Part shown: positions 26,750-35,967 of the stretch, piece after piece
Layout: each line of letters opens with the position of its first letter
How positions within the stretch are numbered: the first letter of the stretch is position 1
Origin: Streptomyces sp. SLBN-31
GTDB lineage: Bacteria > Actinomycetota > Actinomycetes > Streptomycetales > Streptomycetaceae
Assembly: GCF_006715395.1 (NCBI RefSeq)
Contig: NZ_VFNC01000001.1
Location: forward strand, 2,356,001-2,420,000
Length of the DNA stretch: 64,000 nt
Direction: 5' to 3'
Translations under genes and position numbers: made by a program
Notes under the pieces: model-generated
Seen by the model: the letters and a program-made list of their open reading frames with translations, nothing else
Databases searched by the model: none
What the model was told of the DNA's origin: nothing

Positions 26750-27772
26750 ATGTCTGCCGAGTACGCGACCTTCGGCCTGGCACCGGCGATGCGTGCCGGT
26801 GGACTCCTCGCCAACGGTGACTACCAGGTGCACCGGGACTTCGTGGACTTCCTCGTCGACGGGCGCCCGCTGCTGTTCCAGCTCTCCGACCTCGACGCCG
26901 TCTCCCCGCTCGCCTCCGACGTACCGCCCGCGATCTTCACCGAGCAGGTCCGCGGCCTGCTCCTGGAGACGGACGCCCCGCTGCCCGACCGCCGGCACGT
27001 CATCTACGGCTGCCCCGAGTGCGCCGACCTCGCCTGCGGCGCGGTCACCGCGGTCATCGACCGCGACGGCGAGGACTTCATCTGGCGGGACTTCGCCTGG
27101 CAGACCGACGACCGCGCCGACCTGGAGCTCAACGGCTACCACGGCATAGGGCCGTTCCGGTTCCGGGGCACCGAGTACCGCGCCGCGCTGGCCGCCCTCC
27201 TCGACGGCGAGACCCACTCCGCGCGCCGCCGCGTCCTGCTCATCGGCGCCCGCGTCGCCCTCCTCGCCAAGCTCGCCGCCGCCCTGCGCACCATCGGCAT
27301 CGGCGCCGACATCGCCCACGACGCGTACGGCGTGCCCGCCGACGAACTGCGCGCCTACGGCGCCGTCGCCTTCGGCCGCGCGGTCAGCCGGGAGGAACGA
27401 GCCGCGGTACGCCGCTCCTTCGAACAGGCCGGCCTCGACGTGGCGTACGTCGAGGGGCTCGCCCCGATCGTGCCGCTCCTGGTCGCCCAGATCGAACACG
27501 CCCTGGACCGCAGCCCCACCGAACAGCGCCGCCTCACCCGGCTGGTGGCGGCCGCCGGCGAGGCCGGCGTCGAGGTCACTTCGCCCTGCCGGGTACGCCT
27601 CACCGCGTACCGCCTCGACCGCCTGTACCGCACCCACACCCACGAGGTCTTCGACGGCGTCCTCGAACCGGGCCGCCACCGCATCGCCCTGGACGCCAAA
27701 GCGAGGAAGGGGGAGTCCTACGTCGTGGCCCGGACGGCCGGGAGCGTGCTGGTGAAGGCGATGACACCCTGA
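26750..27772 (+). CDS. Conserved hypothetical protein with a CPEC-N4-CG motif
   Basis: A 340-residue soluble protein that I cannot assign. The first ~150 residues include C88-P-E-C91 and C96 (CPECADLACG), a possible metal-binding or redox cluster, beside IDRDGEDFIWRDFAW. The second half (about 155-340) has a Rossmann-like start (RRVLLIGARVALLAKLAAAL) and a receiver-like VAFGRAVSREER, but the nucleotide-binding glycines are incomplete. An oxidoreductase annotation would be over-reading. The ATG at 26750 follows AATACT at 6 nt, so it is likely leaderless. A gene encoding an ABC-F protein follows after 37 bp. Confidence 0.72.
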   Translation: MSAEYATFGLAPAMRAGGLLANGDYQVHRDFVDFLVDGRPLLFQLSDLDAVSPLASDVPPAIFTEQVRGLLLETDAPLPDRRHVIYGCPECADLACGAVTAVIDRDGEDFIWRDFAWQTDDRADLELNGYHGIGPFRFRGTEYRAALAALLDGETHSARRRVLLIGARVALLAKLAAALRTIGIGADIAHDAYGVPADELRAYGAVAFGRAVSREERAAVRRSFEQAGLDVAYVEGLAPIVPLLVAQIEHALDRSPTEQRRLTRLVAAAGEAGVEVTSPCRVRLTAYRLDRLYRTHTHEVFDGVLEPGRHRIALDAKARKGESYVVARTAGSVLVKAMTP

Positions 27773-27809
27773 CGGCCACCGCGCCGTGAAGGTTAGGATC
27801 GACGACCTG

Positions 27810-29450
27810 ATGACTGCCACCCTCGTCGCCAAGAACCTCGCCGCCGGACACGGCGACCGCGCCCTCTTCTCCGGCCTGGACCTCGTCGTCGCCCCCGGCG
27901 ACGTGATCGGACTGGTCGGCGCCAACGGCGCGGGCAAGTCCACCCTGCTGAAGATGCTCGCGGGACTCCTCGCCCCGGAGGAGGGCGAGCTCAGGCTCTC
28001 CCCGCCGACGGCGACCGTCGGCCACCTCCCGCAGGAACCGGAGCGGCGCCCGGGGGAGACCGTCCGTGCGTTCCTCGCCCGCCGCACCGGCGTCGCCGAG
28101 GCCCAGCGGGTCATGGACGAGGCCACCCAGGCCCTGGTCGACGGCGCGCCCGGCGCCGACGACGCCTACGCGACGAGCCTGGAGCGCTGGCTCGACCTCG
28201 GCGGCGCGGACCTGGAGGAGCGGGCCGAGGAGATCACCGACTCCCTGGGCCTCGCGGTCGACCTCGACCAGCCGATGACGTCCCTGTCCGGCGGCCAGGC
28301 GGCACGGGCGGGCCTCGCCTCCCTGCTGCTGTCGCGCTACGACGTCTTCCTCCTCGACGAGCCGACCAACGACCTCGACCTGGACGGCCTGGAGCGCCTC
28401 GAACGCTTCGTCGGCGGCCTCCGCGCCGGCACCGTCGTCGTCAGCCACGACCGCGAGTTCCTCACCCGAACGGTCACCAAGGTCCTCGAACTCGACCTCG
28501 CCCAGCAGCGGATCACCCTCTACGGCGGCGGTTACGCGGCCTACCTGGAGGAACGCGAGGTCGCCCGCCGGCACGCCCGCGACGACTACGAGGAGTACGC
28601 CGACAAGCGCGCCGCCCTCCAGGACCGGGCCCAGATGCAGCGCTCCTGGATGGACAAGGGCGTCAAGAACGCGCGCCGCAAGGCGAACAACGACAACGAC
28701 AAGATCGGCCGCAAGTTCCGCAGCGAGGCCAGCGAGAAGCAGGCCGCCAAGGCCCGCCAGACCCAGCGCATGATCGAACGCCTGGAGGCCGTCGACGAGC
28801 CCCGCAAGGAGTGGGAACTGCGCATGGAGATCGCCTCGGCCCCCCGCTCGGGAGCCGTCGTGGCCACCCTGCGCGACGCCGAGGTACGGCGCGGCGGCTT
28901 CACCCTCGGCCCGGTCTCCCTGCAGATCGACTGGGCGGACCGGGTCGCGGTGACCGGCGCCAACGGCGCGGGCAAGTCCACCCTGCTCGCCGCCCTGCTC
29001 GGCCGCGTCCCCCTCGACGCGGGCACGGCCGCCCTCGGCTCCGGCGTCCTGGTCGGCGAGGTCGACCAGGCCCGCAAGCTGTTCCACGGCGCCGAGGGCC
29101 TGCTGGACGCGTTCTGCGCCGCCGTCCCCGACACCGAACCGGTCGAAGTCCGCACCCTGCTGGCCAAGTTCGGCCTGAAGTCGGACCACGTCCTGCGCCC
29201 GGCGGCGACACTGTCACCCGGCGAACGCACCCGCGCGGCCCTTGCGCTGCTCCAGGGCCGCGGAGTCAACCTGCTCGTCCTGGACGAGCCGACCAACCAC
29301 CTCGACCTGCCGGCCATCGAGCAACTGGAGTCCGCCCTCGACTCCTTCGAGGGCACCCTCCTCCTCGTCACCCACGACCGCCGCATGCTGGACGCGATCC
29401 ACGTCACCCGCCGCCTGGAGGTAGCGGACGGCAAGGTCACCGAGCGCTGA
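27810..29450 (+). CDS. ABC-F family ATPase
   Basis: A 546-residue protein with duplicated ABC domains: Walker A GANGAGKST twice (about residues 37 and 388), signature LSGGQAARAG and LSPGERTRAA, and LLDEPTNDLD / VLDEPTNHLD. A long Lys/Arg-rich linker (ARRKANNDNDKIGRKF) matches translation-factor ABC-F proteins. It probably modulates ribosome function; unlike the ABC-F at 2550-4163 it has no leader. The ATG at 27810 lies 9 nt after TAGGAT, consistent with leaderless transcription. The upstream in-frame GTG at 27786 would lie before that start. Confidence 0.9.
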   Translation: MTATLVAKNLAAGHGDRALFSGLDLVVAPGDVIGLVGANGAGKSTLLKMLAGLLAPEEGELRLSPPTATVGHLPQEPERRPGETVRAFLARRTGVAEAQRVMDEATQALVDGAPGADDAYATSLERWLDLGGADLEERAEEITDSLGLAVDLDQPMTSLSGGQAARAGLASLLLSRYDVFLLDEPTNDLDLDGLERLERFVGGLRAGTVVVSHDREFLTRTVTKVLELDLAQQRITLYGGGYAAYLEEREVARRHARDDYEEYADKRAALQDRAQMQRSWMDKGVKNARRKANNDNDKIGRKFRSEASEKQAAKARQTQRMIERLEAVDEPRKEWELRMEIASAPRSGAVVATLRDAEVRRGGFTLGPVSLQIDWADRVAVTGANGAGKSTLLAALLGRVPLDAGTAALGSGVLVGEVDQARKLFHGAEGLLDAFCAAVPDTEPVEVRTLLAKFGLKSDHVLRPAATLSPGERTRAALALLQGRGVNLLVLDEPTNHLDLPAIEQLESALDSFEGTLLLVTHDRRMLDAIHVTRRLEVADGKVTER

Positions 29451-29471
29451 CCCGCCCACTGTGACGGAGGC

Positions 29472-29491
29472 GGGCCGGAGCCCTCCGGCCC
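29472..29491. terminator. Bidirectional terminator-like hairpin
   Basis: GGGCCGG (29472-29478) and CCGGCCC (29485-29491) enclose a 6-nt loop between the convergent ABC-F and tex stop codons. Confidence 0.65.
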
Positions 29492-29504
29492 CGGCCCGCT
29501 GGGG

Positions 29505-31895
29505 TCAGCGCTTCTTCTGGTCCAGCAGGCCGGCCCGCCGCAGGGCGTCCGCCATCGCGCTGTTGGCCGGGGGCGCGGCGGCCTGGCGTGCGCCGCCGCC
29601 CTGACGACCGCCGCCGCCCTGGCGCTGCTGCTGTTGCCGCTGCTGAGGCGGACGGCCGCCGCGCTGCCGGCGTTCACCGCCGCCGCCCTGCTGGTCCTGC
29701 GGGGCCGCCTCGTCGTCGAGACGCAGCGTCAGCGAGATCCGCTTGCGCGGAATGTCGACGTCCAGCACCTTCACCTTGACGATGTCGCCGGGCTTCACCA
29801 CGTCGCGCGGGTCCTTGACGAACGTCTTCGACATCGCCGAGACGTGCACCAGGCCGTCCTGGTGCACACCGACGTCCACGAACGCCCCGAAGGCGGCCAC
29901 ATTGGTGACCACGCCCTCCAGGACCATCCCGGAGGCGAGGTCGGAGATCTTCTCGACGCCCTCCTTGAAGGTGGCCGTCTTGAACGCGGGCCGAGGGTCG
30001 CGCCCCGGCTTCTCGAGCTCCTTGAGGATGTCGGTGACGGTCGGCAGACCGAACGTCTCGTCCACGAAGTCACCCGGCCGCAGCGAGCGCAGCACGCCCG
30101 TGTTGCCGATGAGGGAGGCGACCTCCTGCCCGGACGTCTTCACCATGCGCCGCACGACCGGGTAGGCCTCCGGGTGCACGCTGGAGGCGTCGAGCGGGTC
30201 GTGGCCGCCGCGGATGCGCAGGAAGCCCGCGCACTGCTCGTACGCCTTGGGGCCGAGCCGGGCCACCTTCTTCAGCTCCGTACGGGACTTGAACGGTCCG
30301 TTGGAGTCGCGGTGCGCGACGATGTTCTCGGCGAGGCCGGAGGTGATGCCTGAGACGCGGGCCAGCAGCGGCGCCGAGGCGGTGTTGACGTCGACGCCCA
30401 CGCCGTTCACGCAGTCCTCCACCACCGCGTCCAGCGAGCGCGACAGCTTCACCTCGGACAGGTCGTGCTGGTACTGGCCGACACCGATCGACTTGGGGTC
30501 GATCTTCACCAGCTCTGCGAGCGGGTCCTGCAGCCGGCGCGCGATCGACACGGCGCCGCGCAGCGACACGTCCATGTCGGGCAGCTCCTGCGAGGCGAAC
30601 GCCGACGCCGAGTACACCGAGGCGCCGGCCTCGGAGACCATCACCTTCGTGAGCTTCAACTCGGGGTGCTTGGTGATGAGTTCACCGGCGAGCTTGTCGG
30701 TCTCGCGGGACGCCGTGCCGTTGCCGATCGCGATCAGCTCGACGGCGTGCTCCTTGGCCAGCCGGGCCAGCTTGGCGATGGCCTCGTCCCACTTGTTCGC
30801 CGGCACGTGCGGGTAGATGACGTCGGTGGCGACCACCTTGCCGGTCGCGTCGACCACGGCGACCTTGACGCCCGTGCGGAACCCGGGGTCCAGGCCCAGC
30901 GTGGCGCGCGTGCCGGCGGGCGCGGCGAGCAGCAGGTCGCGCAGGTTGGCGGCGAACACCTGGACGGCGTCGTCCTCGGCGGCCGTCCGCAGCCGCAGCC
31001 TGAGATCGATGCCGAGGTGGACGAGGATGCGGGTGCGCCAGGCCCAACGGACCGTGTCCTTCAGCCACTTGTCGGCGGCCCGGCCCCGGTCGGCGATGCC
31101 GAACCTCGACGCGACGATCCCCTCGTACGACGAGGGCCCCTCGGTCGGCTCCTCCGGTTCCAGGACGAGGTCGAGGACCTCCTCCTTCTCGCCGCGCAGC
31201 ATGGCGAGGACGCGGTGCGAGGGCAGCTCGGTGAACGGCTCGGCGAAGTCGAAGTAGTCGGCGAACTTGGCGCCCGCCTCCTCCTTGCCCTCACGCACCT
31301 TGGCGGCGAGCCGCCCGCGCACCCACATGCGCTCGCGCAGCTCGCCGATGAGGTCGGCGTCCTCCGCGAACCGCTCGGTCAGGATCGCCCGGGCGCCGTC
31401 GAGGGCGGCCTGCGGGTCGGCGACTCCCTTGTCGGCGTCGACGAACGCGGCCGCCGCGGCGAGGGGCTCGACCGTCGGGTCGCCCAGCAGCCCCTCGGCC
31501 AGCGGCTCCAGCCCCGCCTCCCGCGCGATCTGCGCCTTGGTGCGCCGCTTGGGCTTGAACGGCAGGTAGACGTCCTCCAGGCGGGCCTTGGTCTCCGCGC
31601 CCAGGATCCGCGCCTCAAGTTCCTCGGTGAGCTTGCCCTGCTCGCGCACCGAGTCGAGGATCGCGGTCCGCCGCTCCTCCAGCTCCCGCAGGTAGCGCAG
31701 CCGCTCCTCGATCGTGCGCAGCTGCGCGTCGTCGAGCATCTCGGTCGCTTCCTTGCGGTAGCGGGCGATGAAGGGCACCGTCGAACCGCCGTCGAGCAGC
31801 TCCACGGCAGCCCTGACCTGCCGCTCCCGTACGCCGAGCTCCTCGGCGATCCTGCCTTCGATGGACCCTGCTGCCAGGGCCCCGGGTGTGGTCAC
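29505..31895 (-). CDS. tex: Tex-family transcription accessory RNA-binding protein
   Basis: A 796-residue protein with the whole Tex/Spt6 architecture: an N-terminal helical HTH region, a YqgF-like RNase fold ([19 protein letters not shown]), helix-hairpin-helix motifs ([15 protein letters not shown]) and a C-terminal S1 domain ([29 protein letters not shown]). It binds nucleic acids and RNA polymerase. I start at the GTG at 31895, giving [20 protein letters not shown] as N-terminus; an in-frame GTG at 31916 is possible. The last ~70 residues are an unusual Gln/Arg/Gly-rich low-complexity tail. Confidence 0.93.
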   Translation of the reverse strand: MTTPGALAAGSIEGRIAEELGVRERQVRAAVELLDGGSTVPFIARYRKEATEMLDDAQLRTIEERLRYLRELEERRTAILDSVREQGKLTEELEARILGAETKARLEDVYLPFKPKRRTKAQIAREAGLEPLAEGLLGDPTVEPLAAAAAFVDADKGVADPQAALDGARAILTERFAEDADLIGELRERMWVRGRLAAKVREGKEEAGAKFADYFDFAEPFTELPSHRVLAMLRGEKEEVLDLVLEPEEPTEGPSSYEGIVASRFGIADRGRAADKWLKDTVRWAWRTRILVHLGIDLRLRLRTAAEDDAVQVFAANLRDLLLAAPAGTRATLGLDPGFRTGVKVAVVDATGKVVATDVIYPHVPANKWDEAIAKLARLAKEHAVELIAIGNGTASRETDKLAGELITKHPELKLTKVMVSEAGASVYSASAFASQELPDMDVSLRGAVSIARRLQDPLAELVKIDPKSIGVGQYQHDLSEVKLSRSLDAVVEDCVNGVGVDVNTASAPLLARVSGITSGLAENIVAHRDSNGPFKSRTELKKVARLGPKAYEQCAGFLRIRGGHDPLDASSVHPEAYPVVRRMVKTSGQEVASLIGNTGVLRSLRPGDFVDETFGLPTVTDILKELEKPGRDPRPAFKTATFKEGVEKISDLASGMVLEGVVTNVAAFGAFVDVGVHQDGLVHVSAMSKTFVKDPRDVVKPGDIVKVKVLDVDIPRKRISLTLRLDDEAAPQDQQGGGGERRQRGGRPPQQRQQQQRQGGGGRQGGGARQAAAPPANSAMADALRRAGLLDQKKR

Positions 31896-31996
31896 GATCC
31901 CGTACCGCCTTCTCACTGAGGTTGCGCGGCAATTGTGGCAGGTGACGCCGACAATCGGGGATCAGGGCGGCTTCGGCGGGCCGGGACGCGCGGGAG

Positions 31997-32128
31997 TCAG
32001 GCCCGGTGGCCGCGCGCGGAACCGGAGGCTCCGCCGAAGAGCCGGGCCAGGGCCCGGAACGGCAGCGTGACGACGGTGGCGATCGCGCCACCGATCTGGC
32101 GCAGTACGTCGGCTATCGCACGGAACAC
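31997..32128 (-). CDS. Small LPFR-motif protein
   Basis: A 43-residue protein beginning VFRAIADVLRQIGGAIATVV, followed by LPFRALARLFGG and a basic tail. Short proteins with LPFR followed by LFGG recur in actinobacteria and are, as I recall, catalogued as LPFR-motif small proteins. The amphipathic N-terminal helix suggests membrane association. The GTG at 32128 has GGGGAAG 6-7 nt upstream, a good ribosome-binding site, which supports a real gene. It is divergent from the GlxA-type regulator gene. Confidence 0.65.
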   Translation of the reverse strand: MFRAIADVLRQIGGAIATVVTLPFRALARLFGGASGSARGHRA

Positions 32129-32270
32129 GGTAACTTCCCCTTTCCTCTCCCGGCCGCGACGACCGGGAGCCTTCGGGTACCCCGGCGTGCGCGGATTCCA
32201 CCTCGGCATGGCAGGAAAGGTGGGGTGCTCGTCATTGCGGCCATCACGCGGGCGGCCAAGGATGGAGGAC

Positions 32271-33224
32271 ATGCGAACCGTGCTGGTCGTCCTCTTCGAC
32301 GACGTGCAGAGCCTCGACGTCACGGGCCCGGTGGAGGTCTTCAACGGTGCCGAGCGGCACTGCCCGGGCACCTACCGGATCCGCACCGTGACCGCGGACG
32401 GCGGGCCCGTGCGCACCTCCAGCGGCCTCACCCTCGTTCCCGACCACTCCTTCGCCGACGCACCGGCCGCGCACACCCTGCTGGTCCCGGGCGGCGAGGG
32501 CACCAGGCGGCCCGATCCGGGCGTGGTGCACTGGCTGCGCGAGCACGGGCCGCGGGCCGAGCGGCTGGTCTCCGTGTGCAGCGGTGCGCTGCTGCTCGCC
32601 GAGGCGGGACTGCTGGACGGCCGCCGGGTCACCAGCCACTGGTCGGTGTGTGCCCGGCTCGCCCGCGACCACCCGTCCGTCGAGGTCGACCCGGACCCCA
32701 TCTTCATCCGCGACGGCAACCTCGCCACCTCGGCCGGCGTGACCTCCGGCATCGACCTCGCGCTCGCGCTCGTCGAGGAGGACACCGGCCGTGACGTCGC
32801 CCTGTCCGTCGCCCGGCACCTGGTGGTCTTCCTGCGCCGGCCCGGCAACCAGGCGCAGTTCAGCGCCCAGCTCACCGCGCAGACCGCCCGGCGAGAGCCG
32901 CTGCGCGAGGTCCAGCAGTGGATCACCGAGCACCCGGGAGCCGACCTGTCGGTCGATGCGCTGGCCGCCCGCGCGCGCCTCTCGCCCCGCCACTTCGCCC
33001 GCGCCTTCCAGACCGAGACCGGCATGACGCCAGGCCGCTACGTCGACCGCGTCCGCCTCGAACACGCCCGGCGCCTGCTGGAGGAGACCGCCGACGGCGT
33101 CGAGGAGATCTCCCGTGCCTGCGGCTACGGCACCCCGGAGGCGATGCGCCGCGCCTTCGTCCGGACCCTCGGCACCGCACCCGCCGAGTACCGGCGCAGA
33201 TTCCACCCGGCACCCGTCCACTGA
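32271..33224 (+). CDS. GlxA-type transcriptional regulator (DJ-1/PfpI domain + AraC HTH)
   Basis: A 317-residue protein. The N-terminal DJ-1/PfpI-like domain (VLFDDVQSLDVTGPVEVF, LLVPGGEG, and the nucleophile-elbow-like VSVCSGALLLAEAGLL near residue 103) is fused to a C-terminal AraC DNA-binding domain (about 215-310) with two HTH motifs (LSVDALAARARLSPRHFARAF and GVEEISRACGYGTPEAMRRAF). The ligand is unknown. The ATG at 32271 has GGAGG 3-7 nt upstream; an ATG at 32262 in the same frame is possible. A DJ-1/PfpI gene with the same N-terminal fold follows after 34 bp and is probably its target. Confidence 0.9.
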   Translation: MRTVLVVLFDDVQSLDVTGPVEVFNGAERHCPGTYRIRTVTADGGPVRTSSGLTLVPDHSFADAPAAHTLLVPGGEGTRRPDPGVVHWLREHGPRAERLVSVCSGALLLAEAGLLDGRRVTSHWSVCARLARDHPSVEVDPDPIFIRDGNLATSAGVTSGIDLALALVEEDTGRDVALSVARHLVVFLRRPGNQAQFSAQLTAQTARREPLREVQQWITEHPGADLSVDALAARARLSPRHFARAFQTETGMTPGRYVDRVRLEHARRLLEETADGVEEISRACGYGTPEAMRRAFVRTLGTAPAEYRRRFHPAPVH

Positions 33225-33258
33225 CCGCCCACCGAACCGACCGAACCAAGGGGGAACC

Positions 33259-33909
33259 ATGCAGATCGCGATCGTCCTCTTCGACGGCTTCACCGCCCTC
33301 GACGCCGTGGGACCGTACGAGACACTCGGCCGACTGCCCGACTCCGAGACGGTGTTCGTCGCCGAACGCACCGGCCCGGTCCGCACCGACAACGCCCACC
33401 TGGCGCTCACCGCCGACCGCACCCTGGCCGAGGTGCCGAGCCCCGACGTCGTGGTCGTGCCCGGCGGTCCCGGGCAGACCGGGCAGATGGACAACGAGGC
33501 GCTGCTCGGCTGGATCCGCGCCGCCGACGCCACCAGCACCTTCACGACGTCGGTGTGCACCGGCTCCCTGCTGCTCGCCGCGGCGGGCCTGCTCGAGGGA
33601 CGCCGGGCCACCTCGCACTGGCTGGCTCTCGACGAGCTGAAGAGGCTCGGCGCCGAGCCGACGGGGGAGCGGGTCGTGGCCGACGGCAAGTACGTCACCG
33701 CCGCCGGGGTGTCCTCCGGCATCGACATGGGGCTCGCCCTGGTGGGCCGGATCGCCGGCGACTTCGTGGCGCAGGCCGTACAGCTGGGCATCGAGTACGA
33801 CCCGCAGCCGCCCTATGACGCGGGGGCCCCGCAGAAGGCGCCCGCGGACGTCGTGGAGCTGATGCGCTCGCGCAGCCGGTTCATCCTCGGCCGGGAAGAG
33901 CCCAGGTGA
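33259..33909 (+). CDS. DJ-1/PfpI family protein, isonitrile hydratase-like
   Basis: A 216-residue single-domain protein with IVLFDGFTALDAVGPYETL, VVVPGGPGQTG and the conserved Cys in TSVCTGSLLLAAAGLL (around residue 97). The following RRATSHW is shared with isonitrile hydratases and with the upstream regulator, so the two genes probably arose by duplication. Substrate is not defined. The ATG at 33259 follows AAGGGGGAACC. The 3' end overlaps the convergent enoyl-CoA hydratase gene by 29 bp. Confidence 0.85.
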   Translation: MQIAIVLFDGFTALDAVGPYETLGRLPDSETVFVAERTGPVRTDNAHLALTADRTLAEVPSPDVVVVPGGPGQTGQMDNEALLGWIRAADATSTFTTSVCTGSLLLAAAGLLEGRRATSHWLALDELKRLGAEPTGERVVADGKYVTAAGVSSGIDMGLALVGRIAGDFVAQAVQLGIEYDPQPPYDAGAPQKAPADVVELMRSRSRFILGREEPR

Positions 33910-34636
33910 ACCGCGGCGGGCGGCGCTCCAGGAAGGCGGCGACGCCCTCCGCGGTGTCCCCGCCGGCGCGCATCTGCTCCGTCCAGTGGGCGTCCCGGTC
34001 GGTGCGGCCGTCGGCGAACTCCTTGGCGGCGGCCTGCGTGAGCTGGGAGCGGGACACCAGGACCCGGGTGAACTCCGCGACCCTCTTGGCGAGTTCGCCC
34101 TCGGGCAGCACCTCGTCCACGAGGCCGGTGCGCAGCGCCCGCCCGGCGTCGATCAACTCGCCGGAGAACAGCAGGTACTTGGCGGTGGCCGGCCCCACCA
34201 GCGACACCAGACGGCGGGTGGAGGAGGCCGGGTAGACGATGCCGAGTTTCGCCGGCGTCACCCCGAACAGCGCGCCCTCCTCCGCGAACCGCAGATCACA
34301 GGCCGCCGCCAGCTGCGACCCGCCGCCCACGCAGTGCCCCCGGATCGCGGCCAGCGTCGGCTTCGGGAAGGCGGCCAGCGCCTCCTCGGCCCGCACCGCC
34401 AGCCCCTGCGCCTCCTCCGGTGACCCGCGCAGGGTGGAGATGTCGGCGCCGGCGCAGAACGTCCCGCCCTCCCCTGTCAGCACCAGCGCCCGTACGCCCG
34501 GGTCGGCGGCGAGGTCGTCGAGGAGCGGCGGCAGGGCCGCCCACATCGCGGCCGTCATGGCGTTGCGCTTGGCCGGATGGTGGATGACGACGGTGGCGAC
34601 CGCGTCGGTCACGCCGTGCAGCAGCTGGGGCTCCAT
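33881..34636 (-). CDS. Enoyl-CoA hydratase/isomerase family protein
   Basis: A 251-residue crotonase. The oxyanion-hole segments are TFCAGADISTL (around residue 63) and GHCVGGGSQLAAACDLRFA; the position after GIVYPASSTRRL often carries the catalytic Glu but is not Glu-rich here, so the reaction (hydratase, isomerase or hydrolase) is open. The start ATG at 34636 gives the family-typical N-terminus with HHPAKRNAMTAAM. The gene overlaps the preceding convergent DJ-1 gene at their 3' ends. Confidence 0.88.
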   Translation of the reverse strand: MEPQLLHGVTDAVATVVIHHPAKRNAMTAAMWAALPPLLDDLAADPGVRALVLTGEGGTFCAGADISTLRGSPEEAQGLAVRAEEALAAFPKPTLAAIRGHCVGGGSQLAAACDLRFAEEGALFGVTPAKLGIVYPASSTRRLVSLVGPATAKYLLFSGELIDAGRALRTGLVDEVLPEGELAKRVAEFTRVLVSRSQLTQAAAKEFADGRTDRDAHWTEQMRAGGDTAEGVAAFLERRPPRFTWALPGRG

Positions 34637-34860
34637 GGGCCGGATGCTAACCGCCGTGTCCGACCGCGCGGTCGGCGAGGGGGTCGGTACAAAGGGGGAC
34701 GGGGCGTCATCGGGACGGTCGTCGTCGAACCCGTAACGCGCAAAAAGAGGTCACAAGCGCTCGATACTCGCTGACTTCTGTTCAGTCATCCGGGTGGCGG
34801 CGGGCGGTTACCAACACTCGACGTGTGGTGACAATCGAGCGCAAGGGTGGCGACCGGACG

Positions 34861-35370
34861 ATGGACAACCACGGGCGCGGGTCAGGCTCGCGCCCAGAGG
34901 ACGAGGGGCAGGACCCCCTCGATCCCGGCCCGCCGGATCCGCTGCCGTACGAAGGCGTCTGGCGGTTCACCGCTCCCGCCGTCGACGCCTCGGTCCCGCA
35001 GGCACGGCACGCCGTACGGGACCTGCTGTACCGCCAGGGCGTGCCCGTCTCCGACGACCTGGTGCACGGCCTGCTGCTGATCGTCTCGGAGCTGGCCACG
35101 AACGCGGTCAAGCACGCGGCGCTGCTGTCGCCGATGCTCGCCGTGGAGGTGGCCGTCGGCGCCGAGTGGGTGCGGGTGTCCGTGGAGGACAACCACCCCT
35201 ATCGCCCCACCGCCCTGGAGGCCGACCACGGGGGTGAGGGCGGCCGGGGGCTGCTTCTCGTCGCCGAGGTCACCCGGGAGGCGGGCGGGGTCTGCGAAGT
35301 CGCGCACACGGCGAGCGGCGGCAAGGTGATCTGGGCCGCCCTGCCGCTCAAACCCGCGCGCGTGCCGTGA
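34861..35370 (+). CDS. RsbW-like ATP-binding regulator (HATPase_c)
   Basis: A 169-residue protein with the GHKL ATPase fold of anti-sigma factor serine kinases: N-box SELATNAVKHAALL (around residue 80), a degenerate G1 box (VEDNHPYRP instead of DxGxG) and G2 GEGGRGLLLVAE. Streptomyces has dozens of such proteins, many without a cognate sigma factor, as here. The acidic N-terminus (about 40 residues) is variable. The start is uncertain: ATG at 34861 has only weak GGTGG upstream, and tandem GTGs at 34825/34828 extend the frame by 11-12 residues. Confidence 0.8.
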   Translation: MDNHGRGSGSRPEDEGQDPLDPGPPDPLPYEGVWRFTAPAVDASVPQARHAVRDLLYRQGVPVSDDLVHGLLLIVSELATNAVKHAALLSPMLAVEVAVGAEWVRVSVEDNHPYRPTALEADHGGEGGRGLLLVAEVTREAGGVCEVAHTASGGKVIWAALPLKPARVP

Positions 35371-35373
35371 CGC

Positions 35374-35967
35374 TCACCAGCCGGCCGACGGGCCCGTCAG
35401 CTCCCGGACCGCCGGGCGGGCGGCGTCCAGCACGGTCATGAACCACGCCGAGAAGGGGTCCTTCTCGTGCCGCTCGGCGAGCTCGGCGGGGGTCACGAAC
35501 GCGGTCGCGCCGACCTCCTCCGGGTCGGGCCGCAGCGGGGACTGCACCATGCCGACGAAGAGGTGGTTGTACTCCTGCTCCACCAGGCCCGAGTCCGGGT
35601 CCGGGTGGTTGTAGCGGACCGTGCCCGCCTCGGCCAGCAGCGAAGGCGAGACGCCCAGCTCCTCGAACGTGCGCCGGGCCGCCGCCGCGAAGGGCGCCTC
35701 GCCGGGGTAGGGGTGGCCGCAGCAGGTGTTGGACCACACACCGGGGGAGTGGTACTTGCCCAGGGCCCGCTGCTGCAGCAGCAGCCGGCCGTGCTCGTCG
35801 AAGAGGAAGACGGAGAACGCCCGGTGCAGCCGGCCCGGTGGCTGGTGGGCGGCGAGCTTCTCCGCGGTGCCGATCGTGACGCCGTCCTCGTCGACCAGTT
35901 CCAGCAGAATCGCGTCTGAGGTGCCGTTCGACGGACTGTGCGTCGCGGTGGCAGGTGTGATCGGCAT
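35374..35967 (-). CDS. idi: Isopentenyl-diphosphate delta-isomerase, type I
   Basis: A 197-residue Nudix-fold enzyme that interconverts IPP and DMAPP. The catalytic Cys is in WSNTCCGHPYPGE and the metal/acid Glu in EQEYNHLFVG; LLLQQRALGKYHSPG and the RRTFEELG Nudix-like helix are conserved. The ATG at 35967 has AAGG 6 nt upstream. The gene converges on the preceding ATPase with 3 bp between stops. It lies 10 kb from the hopanoid/MEP operon and would balance IPP and DMAPP for FPP synthesis. The 253-bp gap to the zinc exporter gene holds no gene I can see. Confidence 0.93.
   Translation of the reverse strand: MPITPATATHSPSNGTSDAILLELVDEDGVTIGTAEKLAAHQPPGRLHRAFSVFLFDEHGRLLLQQRALGKYHSPGVWSNTCCGHPYPGEAPFAAAARRTFEELGVSPSLLAEAGTVRYNHPDPDSGLVEQEYNHLFVGMVQSPLRPDPEEVGATAFVTPAELAERHEKDPFSAWFMTVLDAARPAVRELTGPSAGW

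Noticed and set aside
30465..31919. A 484-residue plus-strand frame opposite tex
   Set aside because: The composition (Val/Leu/Gly/Arg/Gln repeats) is typical of antisense frames in high-GC genes, and the Tex protein on the other strand is unambiguous.
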